Positions 25,258-34,170 of a stretch of DNA of 54,778 nucleotides are shown here, in pieces (within the stretch, counting starts at the first letter, position 1; every line of letters begins with the position of its first letter). The notes under the pieces were generated by a model. The model was not told where the DNA came from. It saw only the letters and a program-made list of their open reading frames with translations, and did not search any database. A program made the position numbers and the translations under genes. The DNA comes from Kordia sp. (GTDB taxonomy: Bacteria; Bacteroidota; Bacteroidia; Flavobacteriales; Flavobacteriaceae), in the NCBI RefSeq assembly GCF_022447245.1, contig NZ_JAKVBC010000036.1:1-54778 (forward strand). Reading direction: 5' to 3'.

Positions 25258-26658
25258 CTATGAAGTCTCAGTTTTTACTTTTTTTGTGTTTCGAAAAAAT
25301 AATTCATAGATCAAAAATCCATAAACAACAATGTATTCAAAAGCTACAAAGTATAGGTTTTCAGCATAAGTCTCATTTTGATAAGCAGTATAACTAAAGA
25401 TGATCATAAACGACCAAATTACAGTAAATCGATACTTTGTGAGCACACTTAAAATAAGTAAAGTTGCCAAGTACCAAGGATGCATGGTAGTAGTCGTAAA
25501 AAAGTAAAATGAAAGTCCAAATAATAGCGCTGTCATAGTTTTTTGAAAGTCTTTATTGTTTCTGAAAAGACTGATTCCAGTAACAAAGATGAGCACAATG
25601 ATTGGCGTGACACGTCCAATTTCCTTGATCAAATTCCAACCAATGGTTTCATAGCCAATCCAGCGGGCGATATAGTAAAAACTTGCATTAAACTCAAAGT
25701 TTTGAAACCACAATCCAACAGTTTGTTGATAGTTTTCTATGAACTGCTTCGAGAGAAATGGTAAAAAGAGTATGATAATAGTTGCAATGACAATTCCATA
25801 GAAAGCCAAGAGTTTTAGAGCACCTTTCCAAATAATAGGAAATGTCTTTTTGGATACTTCTGAAGCTTTATGCTTGGTGAACCATTGAAACAATAATGGT
25901 AGAAATATTAGCGGAATCAATTTTACGGAAACGGACAATGCCAATACAATAGCTGCCCAAATCCAGGAACCTTTGTGTAATAAATATAAACTCCAAACTA
26001 CGAAGAAAATCATGACACCTTCAAAGTGTAAATTCCCAGTGAGTTCAATAATGATAAATGGATTTAAAACATACCACCAAATATTGTAAACAGACAAATC
26101 TAAGCGTTTTAAGAGCTTTTTTCCAAAATATAAAGTTCCAACATCAGCCAGAATAATCAAGATTCGCAAGACAACTACCGACCCTAAAATACTTTTCCCT
26201 GCAAACAATCCTGCAATGGCAAAACACAATTGATTTATTGGCGGATAGTTGGTATAATGCGAAGCACTCAAATTACCCATTCCATTAAATAGTTCCTGTG
26301 CTTCTGCTATGGGAGCAATTCCAGAAGCCATCAAATCGTTTGGTAAATATAAATACGGATTCCAACCTTCCACCAACATTCTTCCGTCCCAAATAAAGCG
26401 GTAAAAATCTTGTGATAAGTTGGGGATACTTCCTAAAAAGACCAATCGGAACACAATGGCAATTCCCGCAAGGAATATAAAATTTGTCTTTTTCAGTTGA
26501 ATCAATCCGTAAAAACTGGCAAATCCGACTGCGAATAGCGAAATTAAAATAGTGACATCAGTACGTACAAGTGGATATCCAATGTAGTAATATACAAAGG
26601 CACTAATAAGCACAAGGACAATAGAGAAGTTCTGATATTTCTCTGCGGAAACGATCAC
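25258..26658 (-). CDS. Polytopic membrane glycosyltransferase (GT87/mannosyltransferase-like)
   Basis: A 466-residue protein with about ten to twelve membrane helices. After the first helices comes the loop SQDFYRFIWDGRMLVEGWNPYLYLP, the D-F-Y-R-F-x-W-D-G motif of polyprenyl-phosphate-dependent mannosyl or glucosyl transferases (GT-C fold), then HYTNYPPINQL and the helix LNPFIIIELTGNLHFEG. These enzymes use a lipid-linked sugar as donor. It starts with GTG at 26658, overlapping the stop of the preceding GT2 gene in a GTGA, which indicates tight coupling. The operon-mate GT2 at 28161-28847 resembles a polyprenyl-phosphate mannose synthase and could make its donor. Confidence 0.85.
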   Translation of the reverse strand: MIVSAEKYQNFSIVLVLISAFVYYYIGYPLVRTDVTILISLFAVGFASFYGLIQLKKTNFIFLAGIAIVFRLVFLGSIPNLSQDFYRFIWDGRMLVEGWNPYLYLPNDLMASGIAPIAEAQELFNGMGNLSASHYTNYPPINQLCFAIAGLFAGKSILGSVVVLRILIILADVGTLYFGKKLLKRLDLSVYNIWWYVLNPFIIIELTGNLHFEGVMIFFVVWSLYLLHKGSWIWAAIVLALSVSVKLIPLIFLPLLFQWFTKHKASEVSKKTFPIIWKGALKLLAFYGIVIATIIILFLPFLSKQFIENYQQTVGLWFQNFEFNASFYYIARWIGYETIGWNLIKEIGRVTPIIVLIFVTGISLFRNNKDFQKTMTALLFGLSFYFFTTTTMHPWYLATLLILSVLTKYRFTVIWSFMIIFSYTAYQNETYAENLYFVAFEYIVVYGFLIYELFFRNTKKVKTETS

Positions 26659-28160
26659 ACTTTAGAACGAATCGAATTAAAAAATACAAAGGCAAAACCT
26701 AAGAATAACATTAAGTGAAATGGGAACAATCCAAAGTCATTTAATGGATATGCACTGTACATTCCAAATAAGAAATACACCATTAAAATTGCTTCAATAA
26801 TAGTGTTGGCAGAGATTTTCTTTTTGATGTATTTGTTATTTTTCCACGAATCTTTTAATGTCTTAATGTTGAATTTTGGCGTACGAACAAACTCGCTTCG
26901 TTTTCCTAAATGTCCTTCCATTACAGCTACAGAATTGTGAACTGAGAATCCCATCGCAACCGAGAAGAAGGTGAAAAACATCTGAATATACTCGATAAAC
27001 TTCATAAATCCGCCGCCTTGTACACGTTTAAATGGAAACCAAAAGCAGATAAAAAATATAATCGTACTAATGATAAAAAAGCTAGAAACGGTAAAGTATA
27101 TTTCTAAATGTCCATAGGTGTTTTTAATGTATAACATCGGAATACTTAAAATTCCAACAATCAATACATTTAAAAACATGGTACTGTTGAGCAAGTGTAA
27201 AATTCCGTGAACTTTAGTTTTGAACGATATATTTTTAGAGAGAATAACGCGCTTTACCATTTTGCGGAAATTCTCAGCGCCACCTTTGTTCCAACGAAAT
27301 TGTTGCGAGCGTGCAGCACTGATTACTACAGGCAATTCGGCAGGCGTTTCTACATCTTCTAAATACTTAAATTTCCAGTTTTTTAACTGTGCACGGTAGC
27401 TTAAATCTAAATCTTCCGTAAGTGTATCACCTTCCCAGTTTCCAGCATCAATAATGCAGGTTTTACGCCAAATTCCAGCAGTTCCATTAAAATTGATAAA
27501 ATGGCCTTTAGAATTTCGTCCAACTTGTTCTAAGGTAAAATGTGCGTCAAGCGCGAATGCTTGTATTTTGGTGAGTAATGAATAATCGCGGTTAATATGT
27601 CCCCAACGTGTTTGTACTACACCAATTTTTTCATCTTTAAAGAAAGGAATGGTTTGTTTGAGCCAATCTTTATTCGGAAGGAAATCTGCATCAAAAATTG
27701 CAACAAACTCACCTTTGGCATCTACCAAACCTTCTTTTAAAGCACCAGCTTTAAATCCAGTTCTGTCCTCACGGCGAATATGAGAGATATCAATTCCAAG
27801 TTTTTGGATTTCCTTAATTTTTTCTGCGGTAGAAACGACAGATTCGTCTGTAGAATCGTCTAATACCTGAATTTCAAGTTTGTCTTTTGGATAATCGATC
27901 AACGCAATATTGTCCAATAAACGTTCCATTACATACAATTCATTGTACACTGGAAGTTGAATAGTCACATACGGAACTTCGTCAGGATTATTCAAGTCAA
28001 AGCGAGGCGCATTGTCTTCTTTCTTTTTTGATCGTAAATAATTGATCAATAAATTCAACTGTGCCAAGCTATACATTAAAATCAAAATCAAAGCGATACC
28101 GTAAATTGCCATGACAAAAAACGATAGTGCTAGTTTGAAAAATTCTGCATCAAATCCCAT
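26655..28160 (-). CDS. Processive family-2 glycosyltransferase (cellulose synthase-like)
   Basis: A 501-residue membrane glycosyltransferase. One N-terminal membrane helix is followed by the cytosolic GT2 domain with VQLPVYNE-like start (TIQLPVYNELYVMERL), VLDDSTDES, the metal-binding IFDADFLP, TEDLDLSYRAQ and QQFRWNKG, the QxxRW motif of processive enzymes; four C-terminal helices follow. It resembles glucomannan synthase-like enzymes (CelA/BcsA clan). It should build a polysaccharide chain across the inner membrane. It immediately follows the small GT2 gene (stop and start are adjacent) and overlaps the GT87-like gene. Confidence 0.88.
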   Translation of the reverse strand: MGFDAEFFKLALSFFVMAIYGIALILILMYSLAQLNLLINYLRSKKKEDNAPRFDLNNPDEVPYVTIQLPVYNELYVMERLLDNIALIDYPKDKLEIQVLDDSTDESVVSTAEKIKEIQKLGIDISHIRREDRTGFKAGALKEGLVDAKGEFVAIFDADFLPNKDWLKQTIPFFKDEKIGVVQTRWGHINRDYSLLTKIQAFALDAHFTLEQVGRNSKGHFINFNGTAGIWRKTCIIDAGNWEGDTLTEDLDLSYRAQLKNWKFKYLEDVETPAELPVVISAARSQQFRWNKGGAENFRKMVKRVILSKNISFKTKVHGILHLLNSTMFLNVLIVGILSIPMLYIKNTYGHLEIYFTVSSFFIISTIIFFICFWFPFKRVQGGGFMKFIEYIQMFFTFFSVAMGFSVHNSVAVMEGHLGKRSEFVRTPKFNIKTLKDSWKNNKYIKKKISANTIIEAILMVYFLFGMYSAYPLNDFGLFPFHLMLFLGFAFVFFNSIRSKV

Positions 28161-28847
28161 CTATTTAAAACTATATTTAAAAATCCAACCTAAAATTTTC
28201 ACGCCCGCAAATATAGTACCTTTTACGGTTCCTGAAACTTTTGAGACACCAATTCTCTTTTTATATTTTACAGGAACTTCTATATACGATAGTTTCTGTT
28301 TCAACGCTTTGAGCTGCATTTCCACGGTCCAACCATAGGTTTTATCTTCCATATTCAAATTTAGCAGCTTTTCATACTTAATTGCTCTAAAAGGTCCTAA
28401 ATCTGTAAATCGTGCTCTAAAAAACAGCTTCATCAAAAAAGTAGCTAACCAATTTCCAAACACTTGTTGAGGTGTCATGGAGCCATCTTCTCGAAGCGAT
28501 TTTACGCGTGCACCAATCACAAAATCAATGTCTTGCTCTATAATTGGTGCCACAATTTTAGTCAATTCTTCAGGATAATCCGAATAATCACCGTCCAAAA
28601 ATACAAGAATATTTGGCTTTTCTGCTTGATTTGCAATGTATTCCATACCTTTCAAACACGCATATCCATATCCTTTTCTTGGTTCTTTCAACACAGTTGC
28701 ACCTGCGGCTTTGGCATTTGCTTCCGTATTATCGGTAGAATTATTACTTACCACAATAACTTCGGTAACGTTCTTGGGGATTTCCTGAATCACATTTGCA
28801 ATAGAGTCTTCTTCATTATATGCAGGAATAATGACTTTTATGATCAT
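28161..28847 (-). CDS. Family-2 glycosyltransferase (polyprenyl-phosphate sugar synthase-like)
   Basis: A 228-residue soluble GT2 enzyme. Motifs are IIPAYNEEDSIANVI at the start, VVSNNSTDNT, VFLDGDYSDYPEEL with the metal-binding DGD, and TYGWTVEMQLKAL near the end. The size and the lack of membrane helices fit dolichyl/polyprenyl-phosphate mannose or glucose synthases, which would make a lipid-linked donor for the GT87-like protein encoded two genes downstream. It is the first gene of the operon; the start of the next gene is directly at its stop. The donor sugar is inferred, not seen. Confidence 0.85.
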   Translation of the reverse strand: MIIKVIIPAYNEEDSIANVIQEIPKNVTEVIVVSNNSTDNTEANAKAAGATVLKEPRKGYGYACLKGMEYIANQAEKPNILVFLDGDYSDYPEELTKIVAPIIEQDIDFVIGARVKSLREDGSMTPQQVFGNWLATFLMKLFFRARFTDLGPFRAIKYEKLLNLNMEDKTYGWTVEMQLKALKQKLSYIEVPVKYKKRIGVSKVSGTVKGTIFAGVKILGWIFKYSFK

Positions 28848-28892
28848 ATTTTATTTTTTAGCTACTTGCTTTTGGCTTTTAGCTCTTTGTTT

Positions 28893-28918
28893 TGTCATTC
28901 CTGCGAAGGCAGGAATCT
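28893..28918. repeat. Palindromic ATTCCTGCGAAGGCAGGAAT repeat
   Basis: ATTCCTGC and GCAGGAAT form an 8-bp stem with a GAAG loop, upstream of the glycosyltransferase operon. This palindrome is a widespread dispersed intergenic repeat in many bacteria. Confidence 0.6.
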
Positions 28919-29039
28919 ATTATTGTATTTTATTTCAAGGTTGTTTTCGATACAATTTTTCTTTGCTTCATTACAAACAATCACTCGAACTGACGTTTTC
29001 TAAAAATTAGTAACGGATAACTAGCAATTAGCAATCAAG

Positions 29040-29516
29040 CTACTGTAAATCCCAAACACTGTTTTCTTTTTTGAAACTCTTTAAATCGGTCCATTCACCA
29101 ATTTTTTCTCCATTTTTATACTTTTCAGCACGAATCAATTCTTCATTTTTATAGCGTAGGCAATAACCATTTTTCTGGTTATTCTTCAATTGGCATTTAT
29201 GATCTATCTTTTCATTTTGATCATAAAACAACCACCATTTTGCTTTTTGCCCTTTTACATAATGTCCTTCGCTTTTCTTTCTACCATTTTCGCGATAAAA
29301 GTACCAATATTTTGCGGGTTTCCCATTTTTGAAGCTACCTTCTTTTGCAAGTGTTCCGCTTTCGTAATAGAATTTCCAATATTTTGTTTTTACGCCTTTT
29401 TTAGTCCAACCTTCTTCTTTGAGTTGTCCATTATCGTAATAACTTTTTTGATATTCTTTTTGTGCGCTTACGCTAGTCATGGCACAAAAGTATATGATGA
29501 AGTGTAGATATTTCAT
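29040..29516 (-). CDS. Secreted MORN/YwqK-type repeat protein
   Basis: A 158-residue protein from ATG 29516 (IIYFCAMTSVSAQ signal peptide; the ATG at 29540 adds only eight residues). It contains about four MORN-like repeats: YYDNGQLKEEGWTKKG, FYYESGTLAKEGSFKNGKP, FYRENGRKKSEGHYVKGQK and FYDQNEKIDHKC. Proteins of this type are often called YwqK-family antitoxin components, but no toxin gene is adjacent and the export signal argues against that; a cell-envelope role is more likely. It is a single gene between the glycosyltransferase operon and the iron-sulfur pair. Confidence 0.75.
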   Translation of the reverse strand: MKYLHFIIYFCAMTSVSAQKEYQKSYYDNGQLKEEGWTKKGVKTKYWKFYYESGTLAKEGSFKNGKPAKYWYFYRENGRKKSEGHYVKGQKAKWWLFYDQNEKIDHKCQLKNNQKNGYCLRYKNEELIRAEKYKNGEKIGEWTDLKSFKKENSVWDLQ

Positions 29517-29649
29517 GTTTTTAGTATTGGCGTACAACATATTGTAAGTAGGTTGTTATACTATAGTTGTCTGGATAAAGTATATGAACATACAGTAAAT
29601 GGTCTTTTTATTGTTCATTTACTGTAAAAACTTCTCTAGCAATTAACAA

Positions 29650-31503
29650 TTACTTATTCTCTTCTAGCATCTCAAATAAATTCACATCGTTTCCTAAGAT
29701 TACTTCTGGAATTTCGTGACGTGTTGCACCATCGTCTGGACCGTTTTCTAATTTTAAAACTCCTCTTGGGCAAACTGCACTACAAATTCCACAACCTACA
29801 CATGATGAACGTACAATATTTTGTCCTTTTTGTGCATACGAACGTACGTCAATTCCTTGCTCACAGTATGTTGAACAGTTTCCACAAGAAATACATTGTC
29901 CGCCATTGGTTGTAATTCTGAATCGAGATTTGAAACGTTGTACGATTCCCATATACGCAGCTAAAGGACATCCAAAACGACACCAGCTTCTGTTTCCAAG
30001 AATTGGATAGAATCCTGTTCCAATAACTCCTGCAAAAATAGATCCGATCAAGAAACCATACCATTCATTAATTTTATATGCATTGATACCTAAGAAAGTG
30101 CTGTTACCAATATTTGCAGGATCATTGATGATATTATAGGTATTGTAACCAACCACAACTGTCATAATAATAGCAAATATTAAGGTTGGATAAATAGTCC
30201 AACGCTCAATTCTCCAAGCAATTAAACGCTTGTCAGAAAGTTGACGGTATGGATCTCCTAGTGTTTCTGCTAATCCACCACATCCACAGACCCATGAACA
30301 ATACCAACGTTTTCCATAAAAGTACACTAAGGTTGGCACAATTATAATGGAAAGAATGATTCCCCAGAAGAACATGAATTTTCCTAAATGTCCAGCTGCT
30401 AAATAATTTTTTACATTCCAGTCAGTTAGGAAATTGTAATCTAATGGCCAAGCATTTTTTAAATCTACTCCTGGTAAATCAAACAATGGTAAAATCTCAA
30501 CTAATAAGAAAGCAAAGATAATTTGGAAAAATAATACGCTTGCTGTTCGCACCACTTGATATTGATTGTGACGATATTTTATAAACATGCGAATTCCCAT
30601 CACAATCATAGATACGCAATACAAAATTCCATATAAGAACCATTGTGAAGCAGAAGCACCTTCAATAAAAAATCCTTTTAGCGGGTCTACAATGTTGGTC
30701 CAATTGGCAATAATGTACGGATGAAAATAAAGTAAAACATAAAATGCTACTAAGAATCCGAAGGCTGCGATTCCTACCCAACCACGATTGGTTGCATTGT
30801 TTAAGTAAATTCCGTTGTTTTTGATACCAGGAATTGGTTTTAAGAACAATCCAGCAATAATAAACATCAAGGATCCAATGATTCCCAATCCAAAAGTTAA
30901 GAACAAGAATAAGACTTTGTTATCTGAAATGATTCCTGTTGCGGCACGTTCTGTAATGTCAAAACGTGAATATTTGTTATCGTACAATAAATAATTTCCA
31001 GCTTGACTGCGATTGATTTCATTGATTTTATTCGTCAAATCGTTTTTAAAAGCATCTACCGAATCATAGGTTTTTCCTGGACTGTACATCCAATTTGTTG
31101 CGCCATCTAACATCTTTACTTTGGCTTCAGGCAACACACTTTGCAATACTTCTTTTGTATATGCTACTTTTCCACTTTTTGAAGCTGCAACAATAATTTT
31201 ATCAGTTTCTGAAGTTGAAATTCCTGTTTCTTCAGCAACAGCTTCCGAAACACGTTTGTTATGTTTATGAAACAATCCAACTACATCGTTCATGAATGTA
31301 AATTGACTGTTATATGTTTTGTCTAAAACGCCATTTTCTTTGGCGACTGCGGCAAAAGTTTCCGTAACTCTTACGTCTTTTCCACCAAATGATCCTTTAA
31401 TAGAAGCTTCCGATAGGGTATAGGTTCCCATAAAAACCGTTGCACTAAACACCACTACGGAAGCAATAAATATATAGAGTCCTGCAATTCGAATGAATTT
31501 CAT
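29650..31503 (-). CDS. NosR/NapH-like 4Fe-4S membrane protein
   Basis: A 617-residue inner-membrane electron-transfer protein. The N-terminal membrane helix is followed by a periplasmic region of about 170 residues with an FMN-binding-like pattern, then six or more helices. Cysteine motifs: WYCSWVCGCGGLAET and SWCRFGCPLAAY, typical of the NapH/NosR/CcoG type, and two ferredoxin clusters, CISCGNCSTYC and CVGCGICSAVCP near the C-terminus. It should move electrons across the membrane, perhaps from quinol or NADH towards a periplasmic or cytosolic acceptor. The flavoprotein gene 24 bases upstream is an obvious partner. The terminal acceptor is not encoded nearby. Confidence 0.8.
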   Translation of the reverse strand: MKFIRIAGLYIFIASVVVFSATVFMGTYTLSEASIKGSFGGKDVRVTETFAAVAKENGVLDKTYNSQFTFMNDVVGLFHKHNKRVSEAVAEETGISTSETDKIIVAASKSGKVAYTKEVLQSVLPEAKVKMLDGATNWMYSPGKTYDSVDAFKNDLTNKINEINRSQAGNYLLYDNKYSRFDITERAATGIISDNKVLFLFLTFGLGIIGSLMFIIAGLFLKPIPGIKNNGIYLNNATNRGWVGIAAFGFLVAFYVLLYFHPYIIANWTNIVDPLKGFFIEGASASQWFLYGILYCVSMIVMGIRMFIKYRHNQYQVVRTASVLFFQIIFAFLLVEILPLFDLPGVDLKNAWPLDYNFLTDWNVKNYLAAGHLGKFMFFWGIILSIIIVPTLVYFYGKRWYCSWVCGCGGLAETLGDPYRQLSDKRLIAWRIERWTIYPTLIFAIIMTVVVGYNTYNIINDPANIGNSTFLGINAYKINEWYGFLIGSIFAGVIGTGFYPILGNRSWCRFGCPLAAYMGIVQRFKSRFRITTNGGQCISCGNCSTYCEQGIDVRSYAQKGQNIVRSSCVGCGICSAVCPRGVLKLENGPDDGATRHEIPEVILGNDVNLFEMLEENK

Positions 31504-31527
31504 AATATTTTTTTTAAAATGTGATGA

Positions 31528-32874
31528 TTAGTAACTGAAAATACGTTTCCAGCTTTTCTTCTTTAATTGAATATTAGTGTTGTTTTCTTGATTGAATTGT
31601 GCTACGATAGTTTTTTCGTGTAGCTTGTAGAATTCTGGATCAAAGTTGGCATCGGCTAAGTGTTCTAGTACATATTCTACAGAACGTTTTTCATTTAACC
31701 ATTTGTCAAAAGCATGGTGACGCATGCGAATTCCAAACGTATTGATTCCTAAGAATTCCTTCGTTTCCTTGTGAAAAGCAACGGTAATGCATATATGTTT
31801 ATCAGGATGTTTCCAGTGAAAATGTTGTTCGTATGCTGGTCGTCCGCGTTCTCCAAAAACCCAACCATAGGTTTGGTATTCAATGTCTAAAAACTTTGCA
31901 GAGTTGAACCAGTGTCCAGGATTATAATCTCTAGGATTTCCACAAATAGTTTGTGCCAGTGTTTCGCCCATCATACGTCCCGTATACCAAACGGCTTCAA
32001 TTGGTCTGCGGTTTCCAATAGCTTCATGCTGTTCGGCACAATCACCAATAGCGTAAATATCTTTAACGTTGGTTTCTAATCGTCTATTTACCTTAACACC
32101 ACGACCGAGTTCTATATTGGAATCTTTTAAGAAATCAATATTTGGCGAAACTCCTGCGGTGAGTCCAACAACTGTACATTCAATTTCTTCACCTGTTTCT
32201 TTGATGATGATCGATTTTACTTTTCCGTGTTCGTCCGCTTTAATTTCTTGCAAATTTACGCCTAAACGTAAATCGATATGATGTTCTTTGATGTGTTCGT
32301 TAATCATGGCAGATTCGCCAGCAGGCAGTACACCATTCCAAAAACTAGTTTCGCGCACTAAAAAGGTTACTGGAATATCGCGACTTTGTAGCATTTCAGC
32401 CAATTCAATTCCTATGAGTCCACCACCAACAATAACAGCACGTTTACATACCTTATTATTAGGCGCGTATTTTTCTAAATTTTCTAAATCTTGTTTGTGA
32501 TACATTCCCATTACACCATCTAAATCTTGTCCTGGCCAACCAAATTTATTCGGTTTTGAACCTGTTGCAATGATGAGTTTGTCATATTTCATGGTTTCTC
32601 CACTAGCAAAAACCAATTCTTTAGAAGCGTCTTTTACTTGCTTTACAAACCCTTTTTTAAGTTCGATGCGATTCTTTCTCCAAAACCAATTTTCGTAAGG
32701 CTGTGTGTGTTCAATCTTCATGTGTCCCATGTATACATACATTAATGCAGTACGCGAGAAAAAATATTCTGTTTCAGCCGAAATAATGGTAATTCTTTTA
32801 TCAGAAAGCTTTCTGATATGTCTGGCAGCCGTAACTCCAGAAATTCCATTACCTATGATTACAATATGTTCCAT
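31528..32874 (-). CDS. NAD(P)/FAD-dependent oxidoreductase
   Basis: A 448-residue pyridine nucleotide-disulfide oxidoreductase of the nitrite-reductase/rubredoxin-reductase type. FAD-binding IVIIGNGISGVTAARHI is at residues 3-19, the second FAD block is IATGSKP, the NAD(P)-binding block is AVIVGGGLIGIELAE and the C-terminal FAD block is IYAIGDCAEQ. No redox-active CxxC is present, so it passes electrons to a separate carrier. It precedes the 4Fe-4S membrane protein gene by 24 bases on the same strand; together they look like a two-gene electron-transfer module. Confidence 0.87.
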   Translation of the reverse strand: MEHIVIIGNGISGVTAARHIRKLSDKRITIISAETEYFFSRTALMYVYMGHMKIEHTQPYENWFWRKNRIELKKGFVKQVKDASKELVFASGETMKYDKLIIATGSKPNKFGWPGQDLDGVMGMYHKQDLENLEKYAPNNKVCKRAVIVGGGLIGIELAEMLQSRDIPVTFLVRETSFWNGVLPAGESAMINEHIKEHHIDLRLGVNLQEIKADEHGKVKSIIIKETGEEIECTVVGLTAGVSPNIDFLKDSNIELGRGVKVNRRLETNVKDIYAIGDCAEQHEAIGNRRPIEAVWYTGRMMGETLAQTICGNPRDYNPGHWFNSAKFLDIEYQTYGWVFGERGRPAYEQHFHWKHPDKHICITVAFHKETKEFLGINTFGIRMRHHAFDKWLNEKRSVEYVLEHLADANFDPEFYKLHEKTIVAQFNQENNTNIQLKKKSWKRIFSY

Positions 32875-33279
32875 AAAATGTTGCTTGGTTATTAAGTTCC
32901 TAATTATGAGTAGGAATTGACTTGTGTTGGGAATTCTGTCGATGTTAAAGTTAAGAACTTAAACAAAGTGAAGAATTTAGAATAATTATAAATTAAAAGT
33001 TTTTTGTAAGGATTTTTAAAAAGCAACAACCTGTTTGCTGCTTGAAAATCAATTTGATACGAATTATAAACTTTTTTTAGAAAGTTTGTAAGTTCCTCAG
33101 TTTTTTGTGGACTTACCCACCATTACAAATTGAAACGAATATGAATTTTTTATTATTTCCAAATTCATTTAAAAGAGATAATAAAAATATATGTGAGTTA
33201 CTGAATGTATTCGAATTTTTTGAACACTCATAAATCAAAAAAATTTAAATAGATGAAATTAATATTGAAAAAAATTGCT
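32875..33279. other. Divergent intergenic region, no gene seen
   Basis: This 405-base gap separates the flavoprotein operon (minus) and the DUF547 gene (plus), so promoters for both should lie here. I saw no perfect TAnnTTTG core. A small inverted pair TTCCTA/TAGGAA (around 32906-32925) and several long A and T runs are the only structures visible. Confidence 0.4.
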
Positions 33280-33996
33280 ATGAAATATAAAATCATTACA
33301 CTAATTGTATTATTTATGAGCTCTTTAAGTTTTGCTCAAAATACAGACGCTTTCTTTACCTCTTCAGATGCATTTTTTAAGGAATATGTAAAAGGTGGAC
33401 GCGTAAATTATAAAGCGATTAAAAATAATCCTGCGGAGTTGGAAAGAATTTTGGCCTCTACTAATGGTATTACAGTAGATAAAAGTGATGCAAATACCTA
33501 TCAAGCTTTTTGGGTTAATATCTATAACTTATCTGTTATTAAGGGAATTATTAAAAAATATCCTGTAAAATCTCCACTAGACATCAAAGGTTTCTTCGAT
33601 AAAACAAAACATGCTGTAGGAGGAAAGAAGATTACACTGAATGATATAGAACACAAATTATTACGTGGGCAATTTAACGATGCACGTTTTCATTTTGTAT
33701 TGGTGTGCGCAGGTTTAGGATGTCCTCCAATTATTTCAGAAGCATATCTGCCAAGTACATTAGACAAACAATTAGATAGACAAACGCGAATTGCTTTAAA
33801 TAGTGACAGTTTTATCAAAGTAAATGCTCGTAAAAAACGTGTACAATTATCTGAAATTATGAAGTGGTACAAAGAAGATTTTACTCAAAACGGAAATGAA
33901 ATCGATTTTATTAATAAGTATAGAGAAGAAAAAATCGCAGAAAAATCTAAAATCAGTTATTATCCATACAATTGGAATTTAAATAAAACGAATTAG
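33280..33996 (+). CDS. DUF547-domain secreted protein
   Basis: A 238-residue protein with a signal peptide (ITLIVLFMSSLSFAQ). ATG 33280 is preferred to the ATG at 33253, which would put a charged segment before the leader. The DUF547 domain shows AFWVNIYNLSVIKGI, ITLNDIEHKLLRGQFNDARFHFVLVCAGLGCPP and the closing MKWYKEDFTQNG and FINKYR blocks. DUF547 proteins are envelope-associated in Bacteroidota; their activity is not established, although an H and a C in conserved positions (HFVL..C, GCPP) suggest a papain-like or transglutaminase-like fold. The second DUF547 gene of the window is at 44804-46108. Confidence 0.85.
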   Translation: MKYKIITLIVLFMSSLSFAQNTDAFFTSSDAFFKEYVKGGRVNYKAIKNNPAELERILASTNGITVDKSDANTYQAFWVNIYNLSVIKGIIKKYPVKSPLDIKGFFDKTKHAVGGKKITLNDIEHKLLRGQFNDARFHFVLVCAGLGCPPIISEAYLPSTLDKQLDRQTRIALNSDSFIKVNARKKRVQLSEIMKWYKEDFTQNGNEIDFINKYREEKIAEKSKISYYPYNWNLNKTN

Positions 33997-34006
33997 TTCT
34001 TTCAAA

Positions 34007-34060
34007 CGTCGTTACGAGTAAGTGCTAACGGCGAAGTAATCTGTTACTTAAGAAAATATT
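34007..34060. repeat. Interspersed CGTCGTTACGAG-type repeat
   Basis: CGTCGTTA (34007-34014) pairs with TAACGGCG (34026-34033), followed by AAGTAATCTGTTACTT. It is the same type as the units at 18245 and 50749. A GCTAAAGGCTGAAAGC run further on (about 34108-34123) resembles GCTAAAAGCCAAAAGC at the start of the glycosyltransferase operon (about 28861-28884, minus strand). Confidence 0.6.
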
Positions 34061-34170
34061 TCTATATATTTTTTCAAACTCAGTATAAACAAAAAATAAA
34101 ACCATAAGCTAAAGGCTGAAAGCAACAATAAAAATTAAAAACTAATTACTATACTAAATCAAATTACAAA

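Noticed and set aside
28464-29003. A 179-codon plus-strand frame opposite the small GT2 gene
   Set aside because: It runs antisense to the GT2 and through the palindromic repeat at 28893; phenylalanine/cysteine-rich shadow.
29040-29516. Toxin-antitoxin system based on YwqK similarity
   Set aside because: No partner gene is adjacent and the protein carries a signal peptide.
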